DNA from: Bog-473 sp963782415
Lineage (GTDB): Bacteria; Actinomycetota; Acidimicrobiia; Acidimicrobiales; RAAP-2
Assembly: GCA_963782415.1 (NCBI GenBank)
Contig: CAWAJT010000006.1
Span: 841,551-905,550, forward strand
Direction: 5' to 3'
Length of the DNA: 64,000 nt
Shown here in pieces: positions 49,169-57,748 of this stretch. The notes beneath the pieces were generated by a model, which saw only the letters and a list, made by a program, of their open reading frames with translations, was not told the origin of the DNA and did not search any database. The stretch's first letter is position 1. Each line of letters starts with the position of its first letter. The position numbers and the translations under genes were made by a program.

Positions 49169-49990
49169 TCAGCGGAACCCGGCAAAGAGGTCGTCTTCGG
49201 GAACGGGCGCGTCCGTCGAATCGAGCACGCGCACGAAGCTCTCGGTGCTCATGACACGCGAGAACAACTCCTCGCCCATCTGCAAGAAGAAGATGTTGTC
49301 GCTCTGGCTTGCATGCGCGGCGAGCGAGGCGTATTTGCGTCCTGCCGCCGAGCTGCAGTCGATCGTCGTGGTGACCAGCTCGTCCGGCGTGCCGAAGTCA
49401 GGGTTCTCGTCCACTTCCGCCGGCCGCTCGATCCCCGCCTCGGCCAGTATCTCTCCGAATCCCTGCAATCGCGAGCGGGGCAGCGCTGTGTAATACAGCT
49501 TCGTCGGAATGCCGCTCTGCGTGATTGCCGCGTGCGTCACCCGGTTGGCCTGAATGTGGTCGGGGTGCCCGTAGAAGCCGTTCTCGTCGTAGGTCACGAC
49601 GACCTGTGGTTGGTAGGTGCGCATGAGATCGGCCAGCCGACCGGCCGCGACCTCGACGGGCGTGTGCCAGAAGCTGTCGGGGGCGTCGTTCTGCGGCCAG
49701 CCCTCCATGCCCGAGTCGTGGTAGCCGAGGAGCTCGAGATGGTCGACTCCCAAGATGGTGCAGCTGGCTTCGAGCTCACGGCGGCGCAGCGGCACCACGA
49801 CCTCCTCGTCGTGGCCCGCTTCGCCCGGCTTCACTCCCCCGGGCGCGTCCCCGAGCTCACCGTTGGTACACGTGACGAGGACCGTTCGCACGCCTTCGTC
49901 GCTGTAACGGGCGAGGATGCCACCCGTCGAAATCGCTTCGTCGTCTGGATGGGCGTGCACCGCCATAAGGGTGAGGGGTTGCTCGGGCAT
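49169..49990 (-). CDS. PIG-L/LmbE-family N-acyl amidase (MshB/Mca-like)
   Basis: A 273-residue zinc hydrolase of the GlcNAc-PI de-N-acetylase superfamily. The zinc/catalytic motif AHPDDEAISTGG is near residues 14-25 and the third ligand is in GFYGHPDHIQANRV near 158. VTCTNGELGDAPGG matches the family. Actinobacterial relatives act in mycothiol biosynthesis (MshB) or as mycothiol-conjugate amidase (Mca). The sequence alone does not separate these from other deacetylases. I start at ATG 49990; the frame upstream runs antisense through the next gene region. It stands between unrelated genes. Confidence 0.85.
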   Translation of the reverse strand: MPEQPLTLMAVHAHPDDEAISTGGILARYSDEGVRTVLVTCTNGELGDAPGGVKPGEAGHDEEVVVPLRRRELEASCTILGVDHLELLGYHDSGMEGWPQNDAPDSFWHTPVEVAAGRLADLMRTYQPQVVVTYDENGFYGHPDHIQANRVTHAAITQSGIPTKLYYTALPRSRLQGFGEILAEAGIERPAEVDENPDFGTPDELVTTTIDCSSAAGRKYASLAAHASQSDNIFFLQMGEELFSRVMSTESFVRVLDSTDAPVPEDDLFAGFR

Positions 49991-50024
49991 GGTGGCAGCG
50001 TAGGGGTCGGCGCAGCGCAGCCGG

Positions 50025-50918
50025 TCACGTCTGCAGATCGCCGACGGCGCCGGCCAGGCGCTCCAGCTCGCGCGGCCAAGACGCCGGAGGCGCCATCGGG
50101 CGCACGATGAACTTCGAGAAGCCGACCTCGACGAACTGCTCCAGCATGGACCGGAGGCCTCCCAGGCCGACCGGGATGATGTCCTCAAGGGGCCTGCCTC
50201 GGGCGCGCCGGGCGAGCGGTGACGACGCCAGCGCAGCCATGTCCGCCCCCTCGGGCGCGTACGCCAGGCTGACCCCGAAGTGCTCCGGGCTGATGGCGCG
50301 CCCATAGGCGCCGGTCACACGATCGATCACCGCCTTACCCGCGGCAGCGTCTGCGGGCGTGCAGAAGGCGGGGATCCATCCGTCGGCCAGACGGCCGCAG
50401 CGTTCGAGCGCGGCGGGGACGCTCCCGCCGAGCCAGACATCGAAGGGATGCTGCACCGGCTGCGGCGAGACCGACACGTCCGTGAACGAACCGGCGGGCC
50501 CGTCATGGCTGACCACCTCGCCCGTCCACAACTTGCGCAGCGCCGGGAGCGCGTCGTCCATCTGCTCGCCACGGGCGGCACTGGGGATCCCGATGGCACT
50601 GCGTTCCCCGCCGATGCTGAGCCCGGGGACGAACGTGAGCAGGAACCGGCCGCGCGACAACACGTCCAAGGTGGCGACCGCCTTCGCCAGCCACACCAGG
50701 TTGCGGCCAGGCAGCAGCATGGTGGTGCCGATCTTCAAGCCGGGACAGGCTCCCGATACCCAGGCCAAGCCGACCAGCGGGTCGGGTCCGGGACGGGAGA
50801 GCACCTCGGGCAGCCACAGCGAGTCGAATCCCGTTGTCGCAATGGCCTGCGCCAGCGCCACCATGTCCTCGGGCGCGAGGCTCTCGCCCCCGCCGCTGAT
50901 GCCGATGCGCACCTTCAC
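50025..50918 (-). CDS. LLM-class (F420-type) flavin oxidoreductase
   Basis: 297 residues of the luciferase-like TIM-barrel family: VRIGISGGGESLAPEDMVAL at the start, TGFDSLWLPEVLS, LVWLAKAVATLDVLSRGRF, FVPGLSIGGERSAIG, PFDVWLGGSVPAALERCGR. Most actinobacterial members use coenzyme F420. I start at GTG 50918, which would overlap the aldolase stop as GTGA in the neighbouring frame. In the given sequence the frame is open into the aldolase and reads as one 580-residue protein. I treat the fusion as probably caused by a missing or extra base (see findings). Confidence 0.85.
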   Translation of the reverse strand: MKVRIGISGGGESLAPEDMVALAQAIATTGFDSLWLPEVLSRPGPDPLVGLAWVSGACPGLKIGTTMLLPGRNLVWLAKAVATLDVLSRGRFLLTFVPGLSIGGERSAIGIPSAARGEQMDDALPALRKLWTGEVVSHDGPAGSFTDVSVSPQPVQHPFDVWLGGSVPAALERCGRLADGWIPAFCTPADAAAGKAVIDRVTGAYGRAISPEHFGVSLAYAPEGADMAALASSPLARRARGRPLEDIIPVGLGGLRSMLEQFVEVGFSKFIVRPMAPPASWPRELERLAGAVGDLQT

Positions 50919-51934
50919 GGCGCGTCCCGCAGCGCGCTCGACGGCGCGCGCCACGCCGGCGTCGTCCACATCGTGATGGGTGACGAAGCGCACCACGTCG
51001 GGCGCGATGGCATGCGCCAGCACGCCCTGTCCTTCGAGATGCGCCAAGAGCTTCTCCGGCGTCCCGTGGGAGAACGTCACGATGTTGGTGCGCACCGATG
51101 AGGGGTCGAGCCCGCACGAGGGCCAGCGCAGCGCCACCGCCTCGGCCAAGATGGCCGCACGGGCGTGGTCTTCGTGCAGCCGTCCGACCATGTCGCGCAG
51201 GGCGAGCAATCCCGGAGCCGCCAGCACGCCGGACTGGCGCATGCCGCCACCGAGCCGCTTGCGCGCCACACGGGCCTCCGCCATCACGTCAGAGCCCCCC
51301 GCCAGGAGCGATCCGACGGGCGCGCAGAGCCCCTTGGACAGGCAGCACATGACGGTGGTGGCCGGCGCCGCCCACTCGGCCGCGGCCACCCCTGTCGCCA
51401 CCTCGGCGTTGAAGAGCCTGGCCCCGTCCATATGGATGGGGACGGGGCCCGCCCCGTCGACCAGGTCCCGGAGGCGCTCTGGGTCCCACGGAGCACCCGA
51501 CGCCGCCATGTGCGTGTTCTCCACGCTCACCAGCGAGACCGCCGGTTGATGGTGCTCCGTTGCCTGCCGCGCCCAACGCACGTCGTCGGCGTTCACCATC
51601 CCGTCGGCGTCGTCGACCGCGATGAACTCGATCCCGGCGTTCAGGGCAGCCGCTCCGAACTCGTAGGCCACGAGGTGCTGGCGGCGCCCGGCCACCACGG
51701 CGGTCCCCGGCGTGGTGAGCACGCGCACGGCGATCTGATTCGCCATTACGCCCGAAGGGACGAACACGGCGGCCGCCTTGCCCAGGCGCGCGCCGCGAAC
51801 GCCTCCTCGAGCGCACGGACCGTCGGATCCTCGCCGTAGTCGTCGTCGCCGACGTCGGCCTCCGCCATCGACCGCCGCATCGCCGCCGTCGGCCGGGTCA
51901 CGGTGTCGCTGCGCAGATCGACGACATCGGGCAC
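50917..51934 (-). CDS. Low-specificity threonine aldolase (frameshifted)
   Basis: A PLP enzyme cleaving L-threonine/allo-threonine to glycine and acetaldehyde. The start at 51934 gives VVDLRSDTVTRPTAAMRRSM and VGDDDYGEDPTVRALEEAF, the family opening. Near 51780 the frame shifts and continues FVPSGVMANQIAVRVLT, PIHMDGARLFNAEVATG, and the PLP-Lys region CCLSKGLCAPVGSLLAG. KRLGGGMRQSGVLAAPGLLA follows. The end VRFVTHHDVDDAGVARAVER is typical, after which a TGA in another frame at the LLM start is the expected stop. Two shifts would be needed for a separate gene, or one for a fused gene. Confidence 0.8.
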
Positions 51935-51970
51935 TCGCTCAGGCTAACGGGGCCCCGTTAATCTGCCGCC

Positions 51971-52456
51971 GTGACGACTCCCCCCTCCACGCCTGGTGAC
52001 CAAGCGGTGCTGCCTGACGGCAGCGCCAGCATCCACGAGCTCCTCGACGTCGAGATCGTGGAGGCCGGATCCGAGCGAGTGATCATGCGGCTCCCGGTGA
52101 CCTGGAAGGTCCACCAGCCTTACGGCATCCTCCACGGCGGCGTTTCGGCACTCCTGGCCGAGTCGGCCGCGAGCTTCGGCGCCGCGCTGGCGGCCGGGCC
52201 CGGGCGGAGCGTGGTCGGGATCGAGCTGAACGCCAGCCACCTGCGCTCGGTGCGGGACGGCTACCTGACCGCCGAGGCCACGCCGGTGCGGGTCGGCCGC
52301 ACCATTCAGGTCTGGCGGATCTCGCTCAGCGACGACGACGGCCGGGCCATCTGCGAGGCCCGCTGCACCCTCTCGGTCCTGGGCGCCCCCGGTGGGGCGT
52401 CGGGGGCAGTGCACCCGACGGCGACCCCGCCGAGCGAGAACCCGGGCAAGAAATAG
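51971..52456 (+). CDS. PaaI-family hotdog thioesterase
   Basis: 161 residues. The single-hotdog PaaI pattern is clear: VHQPYGILHGGVSALLAESA (catalytic HGG region near residue 54), VVGIELNASHLRSVRDGYL and the final strands TIQVWRISLSDDDGRAICEA. It hydrolyses acyl-CoA thioesters, often aryl-CoAs. The GTG start is 37 bases from the divergent threonine aldolase start, so promoters are back-to-back. It is first of five plus-strand genes with gaps of 6 bases or overlaps, which include an LLM oxidoreductase, a thiolase and FabH. Confidence 0.85.
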   Translation: MTTPPSTPGDQAVLPDGSASIHELLDVEIVEAGSERVIMRLPVTWKVHQPYGILHGGVSALLAESAASFGAALAAGPGRSVVGIELNASHLRSVRDGYLTAEATPVRVGRTIQVWRISLSDDDGRAICEARCTLSVLGAPGGASGAVHPTATPPSENPGKK

Positions 52457-52462
52457 TCAGGC

Positions 52463-53467
52463 GTGGAGTCCTGGGCGTACTATGTCGGTGTGACCCCGGT
52501 AGGAAGTGGAGCACCGCGACCCTCGCTCGGGTTCATCCTCCCCGCCACCACGCAGGGAGAACTCTCTCCGGAGTTTGGTAGTACTTACGGTACTACCGGA
52601 ACGGCGGCCGAGGTGGTCGAGCTGTGCCGGCGCGCCGAGGCCACCGGGGCCGATTCCCTCTGGGCGGTCGACCACCTCTACTGGCCCCACCCGATCGCCG
52701 AGGCCTTCACCACGCTGGCCGTGGCCGCGGTCTCGACCACGCGCCCGACCTTGGGAACCTGCATCCTCCAGCTGCCCCTCCGGCCCTCCTCGGTCGTGGC
52801 CAAGCAGGCGACGTCGCTCCAGCTCCTGTCCGGCGGGCGCTTCGTCCTCGGGCTCGGCGTGGGCATCCACGAAGCCGAGTACGTCCGTGCCGGCGTGGAC
52901 TATCACCGCCGGGGGACGCTCATGGACGAAGGCGTGGCCGCGCTGCACCGGGCCTGGACCGGCCGGGTCGCTGGCGGCGCCGACTACGCGCAAGAACCGG
53001 TGTCCCCACCGGTTCCGTTGTGGTTCGGGGGCTCGAGCGTCGCCGCCCGTCGGCGCGCGGCGGCAGTCGGCGACGGCTGGGTGCCCCTCTTCCTCGCCCC
53101 GGACGAGTACAGGACCGCCCTGGCGGCCCTGCGGCGCGAAACGGCTGAGGCCGGCCGAGATCCCGAGGCCGTGCAGGCCGGCGTGGTCGTCTTTGCCAGT
53201 GTCGGAGACGACGACGAGGCGCCCGTCCGGGGCGCCGAATGGCTCTCCGACCTCTACCGACTGCCACCGAAGGCCTTTCAACGTCACCTGGTCGCCGGCA
53301 CTCCGGAGCAGTGCGCCGCCGCCCTGGACCGCTATGCCGAGGCCGGTGCGCGGCACATCCTGGTGATGGTGGCCGGCTCACCTGCCGTGGAGCACTTCGG
53401 GCTTCTGCGGAACGCATTCGTCGACGAGCGACGCCCGGCGCTGGCGGGCATAGGAGTAGCAGGATGA
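52463..53467 (+). CDS. LLM-class (F420-type) flavin oxidoreductase
   Basis: 334 residues with the luciferase-like barrel: SLGFILPATTQGELSPEF, EVVELCRRAEATGADSLWAV, LLSGGRFVLGLGVGIHEAEY, PPVPLWFGGSSVAARRRAAA and the C-terminal LVAGTPEQCAAALDRYAEAG. It is a different subfamily from the protein at 50025. The actual N-terminus may be at a later Val, since the first 12 residues are not conserved-looking. It overlaps the thiolase gene (ATGA). It probably carries out a redox step on the same acyl-CoA substrate as its neighbours; the substrate is unknown. Confidence 0.88.
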   Translation: MESWAYYVGVTPVGSGAPRPSLGFILPATTQGELSPEFGSTYGTTGTAAEVVELCRRAEATGADSLWAVDHLYWPHPIAEAFTTLAVAAVSTTRPTLGTCILQLPLRPSSVVAKQATSLQLLSGGRFVLGLGVGIHEAEYVRAGVDYHRRGTLMDEGVAALHRAWTGRVAGGADYAQEPVSPPVPLWFGGSSVAARRRAAAVGDGWVPLFLAPDEYRTALAALRRETAEAGRDPEAVQAGVVVFASVGDDDEAPVRGAEWLSDLYRLPPKAFQRHLVAGTPEQCAAALDRYAEAGARHILVMVAGSPAVEHFGLLRNAFVDERRPALAGIGVAG

Positions 53468-54660
53468 CCGCCACCGATATCGCGATCCTCGGCACCGGCA
53501 TGACCGACATGAGCCGGCGTGACCTCGCCCCCGACACCATGGCCTACGAGGTCGTCCACGAGGCCCTCGGGGATGCCGGGATTTCGGCTGACGAGGTCGG
53601 GCTGGTCATCATGGGCAACGCCATGGCGGGGCGCCTGAGCGATCAGGGTTGCGTGAAGGGCCAGACGTGGTTGCGCAAGGCCGGCCTGAGCGAGGCGGCG
53701 ATCATCAACGTGGACAACTCGTGCGCCGGCGGGAGCTCTTCTTTGCACCTTGCCACTATGGCGGCCACCGTTCAGGAACGCCCGGTGCTCGCCCTCGGTG
53801 TCGAGAAGATGTGGACCGGCGACCGGGCGGGGACGATTGCCGGCATTGAGGACGGTCTGCCGGCCGAATACCGCCACGACCTGCACGACCGCCGGCACGC
53901 GGACAACAACCCCGCCGGCAGCATCTTGATGGGGCTCAACAACAGCTGGGCGCACCGCCTCATGGTCGAGGTCGGCGCCACGGTGCGGCAGATCGCCGCT
54001 GCGGCCGTCAAGGCGTTCGAACACGCCGCGCGCAACCCGTTGGCCCAATTCCAAAAACGCGTGACCATCGATGAGGTCCTCAACTCGCCCCAGGTTGCCG
54101 GTGTCCTGACCCGGCTGATGTGCAGTTCCTTCACCGACGGTGCGGCGGCCATCGTCCTTGGTGGTCAGTCCGTCCGGGCCCCCGCCTCGGCCCCTCGTAT
54201 CATCGGCTCGGTGGCCCGCTCGGGAAACGGATTGCTCGACTACCACGACCGCCTGACCCAGGCCGCCCACGCCGCGTGGGAGGCGTTCGGCTTCGGCCCC
54301 GGTGACGCCGATCTCCTCGAGTTGCACGACGCCACGGCGGCCGAGGAGCTCTACGCCCTCGAGTCCCTCGGCTTCTTCGCACCCGGGGAGGCGGGACCGG
54401 CCACCGAGTCGGGTGCCACCGGTATCGACACCCCCGGCCTGGTCGTCAACTCGAGCGGCGGTCTCGTCGGGCGCGGGCATCCGCTCGGTGCCACCGGCCT
54501 GGCGCAGGTGGTCGAGCTGGCGACGCAACTTCGGGGCAGGGCCGGCGCCCGCCAGGTGTCCGGCGCGCGCACCGGCGTGGCAGTCAACACAGGAGGCATC
54601 ATCTACGGGGACGCAGGGTTCGTGGGCATCCACGCCGTTCGCTCCGGATCTGCCGCGTGA
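53464..54660 (+). CDS. SCP2-type thiolase (acetyl-CoA acetyltransferase family)
   Basis: 398 residues. The nucleophilic Cys sits in INVDNSCAGGSSSLHLA near residue 87, and the C-terminal catalytic region has NSSGGLVGRGHPLGATGLA with the active His. DLLELHDATAAEELYALESL is characteristic of the SCPx/SCP2-type branch, which lacks the second Cys motif of classical thiolases and acts on sterols or branched chains. The ATG overlaps the stop of the LLM gene, and FabH overlaps its own stop (GTGA), so the three are strictly coupled. Confidence 0.9.
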   Translation: MTATDIAILGTGMTDMSRRDLAPDTMAYEVVHEALGDAGISADEVGLVIMGNAMAGRLSDQGCVKGQTWLRKAGLSEAAIINVDNSCAGGSSSLHLATMAATVQERPVLALGVEKMWTGDRAGTIAGIEDGLPAEYRHDLHDRRHADNNPAGSILMGLNNSWAHRLMVEVGATVRQIAAAAVKAFEHAARNPLAQFQKRVTIDEVLNSPQVAGVLTRLMCSSFTDGAAAIVLGGQSVRAPASAPRIIGSVARSGNGLLDYHDRLTQAAHAAWEAFGFGPGDADLLELHDATAAEELYALESLGFFAPGEAGPATESGATGIDTPGLVVNSSGGLVGRGHPLGATGLAQVVELATQLRGRAGARQVSGARTGVAVNTGGIIYGDAGFVGIHAVRSGSAA

Positions 54661-55583
54661 GGGGCATCAAGATCACCGGTTGGGGCATCGCCGTACCGGA
54701 CAAGGTCGTCACCAACGACGACATGGCCGCACATCTCGACACGAGCGACGCCTGGATCGTCGAACGCACCGGCATCCGGGAACGCCACATCGGGGGCACC
54801 ACCTCGGGTCTGGCTATTGAGGCCGCGGTGGCGGCGCTCGCCAAGGCCGGGCGCACCGCCGAGGAGATCGACAACCTCGTGCTCGCCACCACCACGCCGG
54901 ACGGCATCGTCCCCGGCACATCGCCCAGCGTCCAGCACGGGATCGGCATGAAGGGCGGTGCATTCGACCTCAACGCCGCCTGCTCCGGCTTCGTCTATGG
55001 GCTCGTCACTGCCGCCGGCCTCATCGCCATCGGTTCGGGGCCCATCTTGTTGGTGGGCTCCGAGACGCTGTCACGCATCACCGACATGGACGACCGCAAA
55101 ATCGCCATCATCGTCGGCGACGGTGCCGGTGCCGTGGTGGTGGAGCCGGTGGACGGCCCCGGCAGCCTGATGAGCTGGAACCTGAACTCGGACGGGTCCC
55201 TTCGCCACCTCCTCAAGTGCGAGCACGGGGGGACGCTCTTCATGGACGGCAAAGAGGTCTTCCGCCGGGCGGTCCGGGTCGTGGTCGAGTCGGCCGAGCG
55301 CGCCATGGCCGACGCCGGCGTCGGACCCGACGACATTTCGCTCATGGTCCCGCACCAGGCCAACGTGCGGATCATTCAGGCTGCCTGCCAGCGCCTCGGC
55401 ATTCCCGAGGAGCGCACCGTCGTGGTGATCGACCGCTACGGCAACACGTCCTCGGCGTCCATTCCGCTGGCGCTCCACGACTCCATTGAGGCTGGTCGCG
55501 TCGACGACGGCGACATCCTCCTCCTGACGGGATTCGGAGGCGGCATGACGTGGGCCAGCGCCGTCTTCCGCTGGAACACGTGA
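54657..55583 (+). CDS. 3-oxoacyl-ACP synthase III (FabH) family protein
   Basis: 308 residues with the full KAS III triad: Cys in FDLNAACSGFVYGLVT near residue 110, His in MVPHQANVRIIQAA near 235 and Asn in DRYGNTSSASIPLAL near 265. The opening IKITGWGIAVPDKVVTNDDM and TGIRERHIGG are typical. It condenses an acyl-CoA primer with malonyl-ACP. Next to a thiolase and outside a fab operon, it may serve a specialised ketone or polyketide-like pathway instead of primary fatty-acid initiation; OleA-type head-to-head condensation is also possible. Confidence 0.88.
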   Translation: MRGIKITGWGIAVPDKVVTNDDMAAHLDTSDAWIVERTGIRERHIGGTTSGLAIEAAVAALAKAGRTAEEIDNLVLATTTPDGIVPGTSPSVQHGIGMKGGAFDLNAACSGFVYGLVTAAGLIAIGSGPILLVGSETLSRITDMDDRKIAIIVGDGAGAVVVEPVDGPGSLMSWNLNSDGSLRHLLKCEHGGTLFMDGKEVFRRAVRVVVESAERAMADAGVGPDDISLMVPHQANVRIIQAACQRLGIPEERTVVVIDRYGNTSSASIPLALHDSIEAGRVDDGDILLLTGFGGGMTWASAVFRWNT

Positions 55584-56437
55584 CGACGACATCGGGACCG
55601 GCGCTGGTGATCCTGGCCGCCGGACGAGCGAGGCGGTATGGCGGCTGCAAGCCGCTGGCGCCCGTGGGATCGCACGGCGAAGCTGTGATCGACCTGGTGG
55701 CATCGGACGCGCTCGCCGCCGGCTTCGGCACCATCGTCTTGGTCCTCGGACCGAGCACCGGACCTGCCATCAGGTATCACGTCGAGCACACCTGGCCGGG
55801 TGCCGTCGACGTCCGCTTCGCCACCCAGCCGGCGCCACTCGGGACCGTGCACGCCGTCCTGAGCGCGTCGGACCACGTGGGCGCCGCCCCCTACGGCGTC
55901 GGCAATGCCGATGACATCTACGGCGCACCGGCCTGTGCGCAGCTGGCCACCCACCTGCGGGCCGACGGCGGCACCAACGCCCTCGTCGGCTACCGCCTGG
56001 CCGATGCCGTCATCGGGACATCGCCCGTGACCCGGGGCATCTGCCGGGTCGGGGACGACGGCATGCTCCTCGGCGTGGACGAGCGGCGCCAGGTGACCGC
56101 CCAGCCCGACGGGGGCTTCCTTGCCGGCGACGGCCGGGAGCCCACCGAGCTCTCGGGCGAGGCCCGTGTCTCCATGAACCTGTGGGGGTTCACGCCGGCC
56201 TTCCACCAGACCCTCCAACTCGCCATGGACGCCGCGGTGGACGCCTCCGAGGAGGCCGAAGTCCTACTCCCCGACGTGGTCGCCCAGTCGCTGTCGACCA
56301 GCTCGTTCCGGGTCCTCGAGGCACAAGGCCGCTGCATCGGCGTGACCCATCCCGACGACCTCTCCCTGGTCCAGGCCGAGCTGAACCGCCAGGTGGCGGC
56401 GGGCGAGCGCCCGGCCCGGCTGTGGGCCTCCGTCTGA
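55580..56437 (+). CDS. Sugar/nucleoside-triphosphate nucleotidyltransferase-like protein
   Basis: 285 residues with the N-terminal nucleotidyltransferase signature LVILAAGRARRYGGCKPLAP (G-x-x-x-R-x-G-x-K), the metal-binding GNADDIYG near residue 112, and VSMNLWGFTPAF in the middle, as in NDP-sugar pyrophosphorylases. There is no hexapeptide-repeat C-terminal domain. The GTG at 55580 overlaps the FabH stop. Its partner in a lipid-type operon is unclear; it may make an activated headgroup. A role in cofactor synthesis (MobA/CofC-like) is an alternative. Confidence 0.8.
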   Translation: MTTTSGPALVILAAGRARRYGGCKPLAPVGSHGEAVIDLVASDALAAGFGTIVLVLGPSTGPAIRYHVEHTWPGAVDVRFATQPAPLGTVHAVLSASDHVGAAPYGVGNADDIYGAPACAQLATHLRADGGTNALVGYRLADAVIGTSPVTRGICRVGDDGMLLGVDERRQVTAQPDGGFLAGDGREPTELSGEARVSMNLWGFTPAFHQTLQLAMDAAVDASEEAEVLLPDVVAQSLSTSSFRVLEAQGRCIGVTHPDDLSLVQAELNRQVAAGERPARLWASV

Positions 56438-57092
56438 GGCCGGACGTCGCCCTGCCACAGGGCCGGGGCGCCCCGGAGGCTGACACCGAGACGCCGCGCG
56501 CCCCACAGCGGACACCCCGACGACAAGGGCGCAGGCACATCAGAGCCCAGACGCGACGCAACCCCGAGTAACCGTTCGGCCGAAGCCTCCCGTGCTCCTC
56601 GGGGCCACATCGCCGATGGACCGCTGGCATCGTGCCGGGGTCGTGTCGGACAACCCCCGCCCGAGCCGGCCTCGGCAGCTCCAGGGAAGCCACCGTGACG
56701 CACCACGGACCACCTGCAGTCGGATCCTCCTGCCCGCTCCGGTCACGCTCCCCTTGCGAGGCTCGCTCCCATCCTTCGATCCCGCCTTGCGGCGTTCTCT
56801 CGGCTTCCCCCCGTTCCGCCTTGCGGCTTCCCTTCGGGCTTCCCTCGCTCTCGCCTTGCGGCGCTCGCTTGAGGTTCGGCGGGCTGGTGTCTCCGAACTG
56901 GAGACAGATTGCGCCTCGCGTCACGCCAGGTCAATGGGCGTTCGCGAAATCCACCCGTTCTCCCCACCTTTCTCGACCTCGTCCCCAAGCGGCACGGCAA
57001 CATCCCCAGTTCTTCCCCATGGTGAGGTCGATCACCGGCAGACCGACCAGTGCGAACAGGGCCGTGTCGCCCTGGCCGTAGGCTCGCCCGCC
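56438..57092. other. Intergenic region with no supported gene
   Basis: 655 bases. Open frames exist on both strands but have a biased Arg/Pro composition and no family signal. It holds the tandem repeat at 56750-56880 and a 7-bp hairpin (TGTCTCC-GAACT-GGAGACA, 56888-56906). The leader of the DUF480 gene lies at its right end. Confidence 0.4.
56750..56880. repeat. Degenerate tandem repeat, about 34-base period
   Basis: Four units beginning CCTTGCG occur at about 56752, 56785, 56819 and 56854 (spacing 33, 34 and 35 bases). They share CCTTGCGGC followed by pyrimidine-rich sequence with CTCG or TTCG. The units are imperfect and not interspersed with unique spacers, so this is not a CRISPR array. 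Confidence 0.5.
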
Positions 57093-57737
57093 ATGGATCT
57101 GAACCCCGAGTGCGCCCGCGTGCTGGGAGCGCTGGTGGAGAAGGCCCTGACGACACCGCAGCAGTACCCGCTGACCGGGAACGCCTTGCAGGCGGCCTGC
57201 AACCAGACATCGAACCGCGAGCCGGTCGTGGACTACGACGAGACCACGGTGCAGGCCGCGCTCCATGAGCTGAAAGACCAGCGTCTGGTCCGCTTCGTCC
57301 TCCCGTCGCACGGCCGCTCGGTCGTCCGCTACCGCCACGTGCTCGATGAGGCGCTCGGCCTCGACGACCGCCAGAGCGCCATCCTCGCCATGCTGCTCCT
57401 GCGAGGGCCGCAGACGGTCGGCGAGCTGCGCACGCGCACCGAGCGCATGGTGCAGTTCGACCGCCTCGAAGACGTCGAGCACGAACTCGACCTGCTCGCC
57501 GCACACCAGGAGCCCCTCGCCGTCAAGGTGGGACGACGTCCGGGCCAAAAGGAGGAGCGCTGGGCCACCCTTCTCCTCGACCCCACCACGACCGACGCCA
57601 CGACGCCAGACGCCACACGCACACGGGAAACGGTCGTCGCCAGCAGCGACCTGCGCGCCCAGCTGACCGAGCTCAGGGCCGAAGTCGCCCAGCTCCGCGA
57701 CGAGCTGCACGCGCTGCGCGACAGCCTCGGCGGCTGA
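57093..57737 (+). CDS. YceH/DUF480 family protein
   Basis: 214 residues. The family core is complete: ARVLGALVEKALTTPQQYPL, NALQAACNQTSNREPVVDYD, AALHELKDQRLVRFVLP and LLLRGPQTVGELRTRTERM, forming two winged-helix-like domains, then a coiled-coil C-terminus (LRAQLTELRAEVAQLRDELH). The biochemical function of this widespread family is not established. The ATG at 57093 has no strong ribosome site, and longer in-frame extensions upstream are not conserved-looking. It is convergent with the SDR gene (11-base gap). Confidence 0.88.
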   Translation: MDLNPECARVLGALVEKALTTPQQYPLTGNALQAACNQTSNREPVVDYDETTVQAALHELKDQRLVRFVLPSHGRSVVRYRHVLDEALGLDDRQSAILAMLLLRGPQTVGELRTRTERMVQFDRLEDVEHELDLLAAHQEPLAVKVGRRPGQKEERWATLLLDPTTTDATTPDATRTRETVVASSDLRAQLTELRAEVAQLRDELHALRDSLGG

Positions 57738-57748
57738 AGCCCGGTCGT

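Noticed and set aside
53332..54633. A 433-codon open frame antisense to the thiolase gene
   Set aside because: It lies opposite a well-conserved thiolase, has no family signal and shows the Arg/Gly/His bias of antisense frames in high-GC DNA.
56750..56880. CRISPR array
   Set aside because: The units are imperfect and directly adjacent with no unique spacers, and no cas gene is near.
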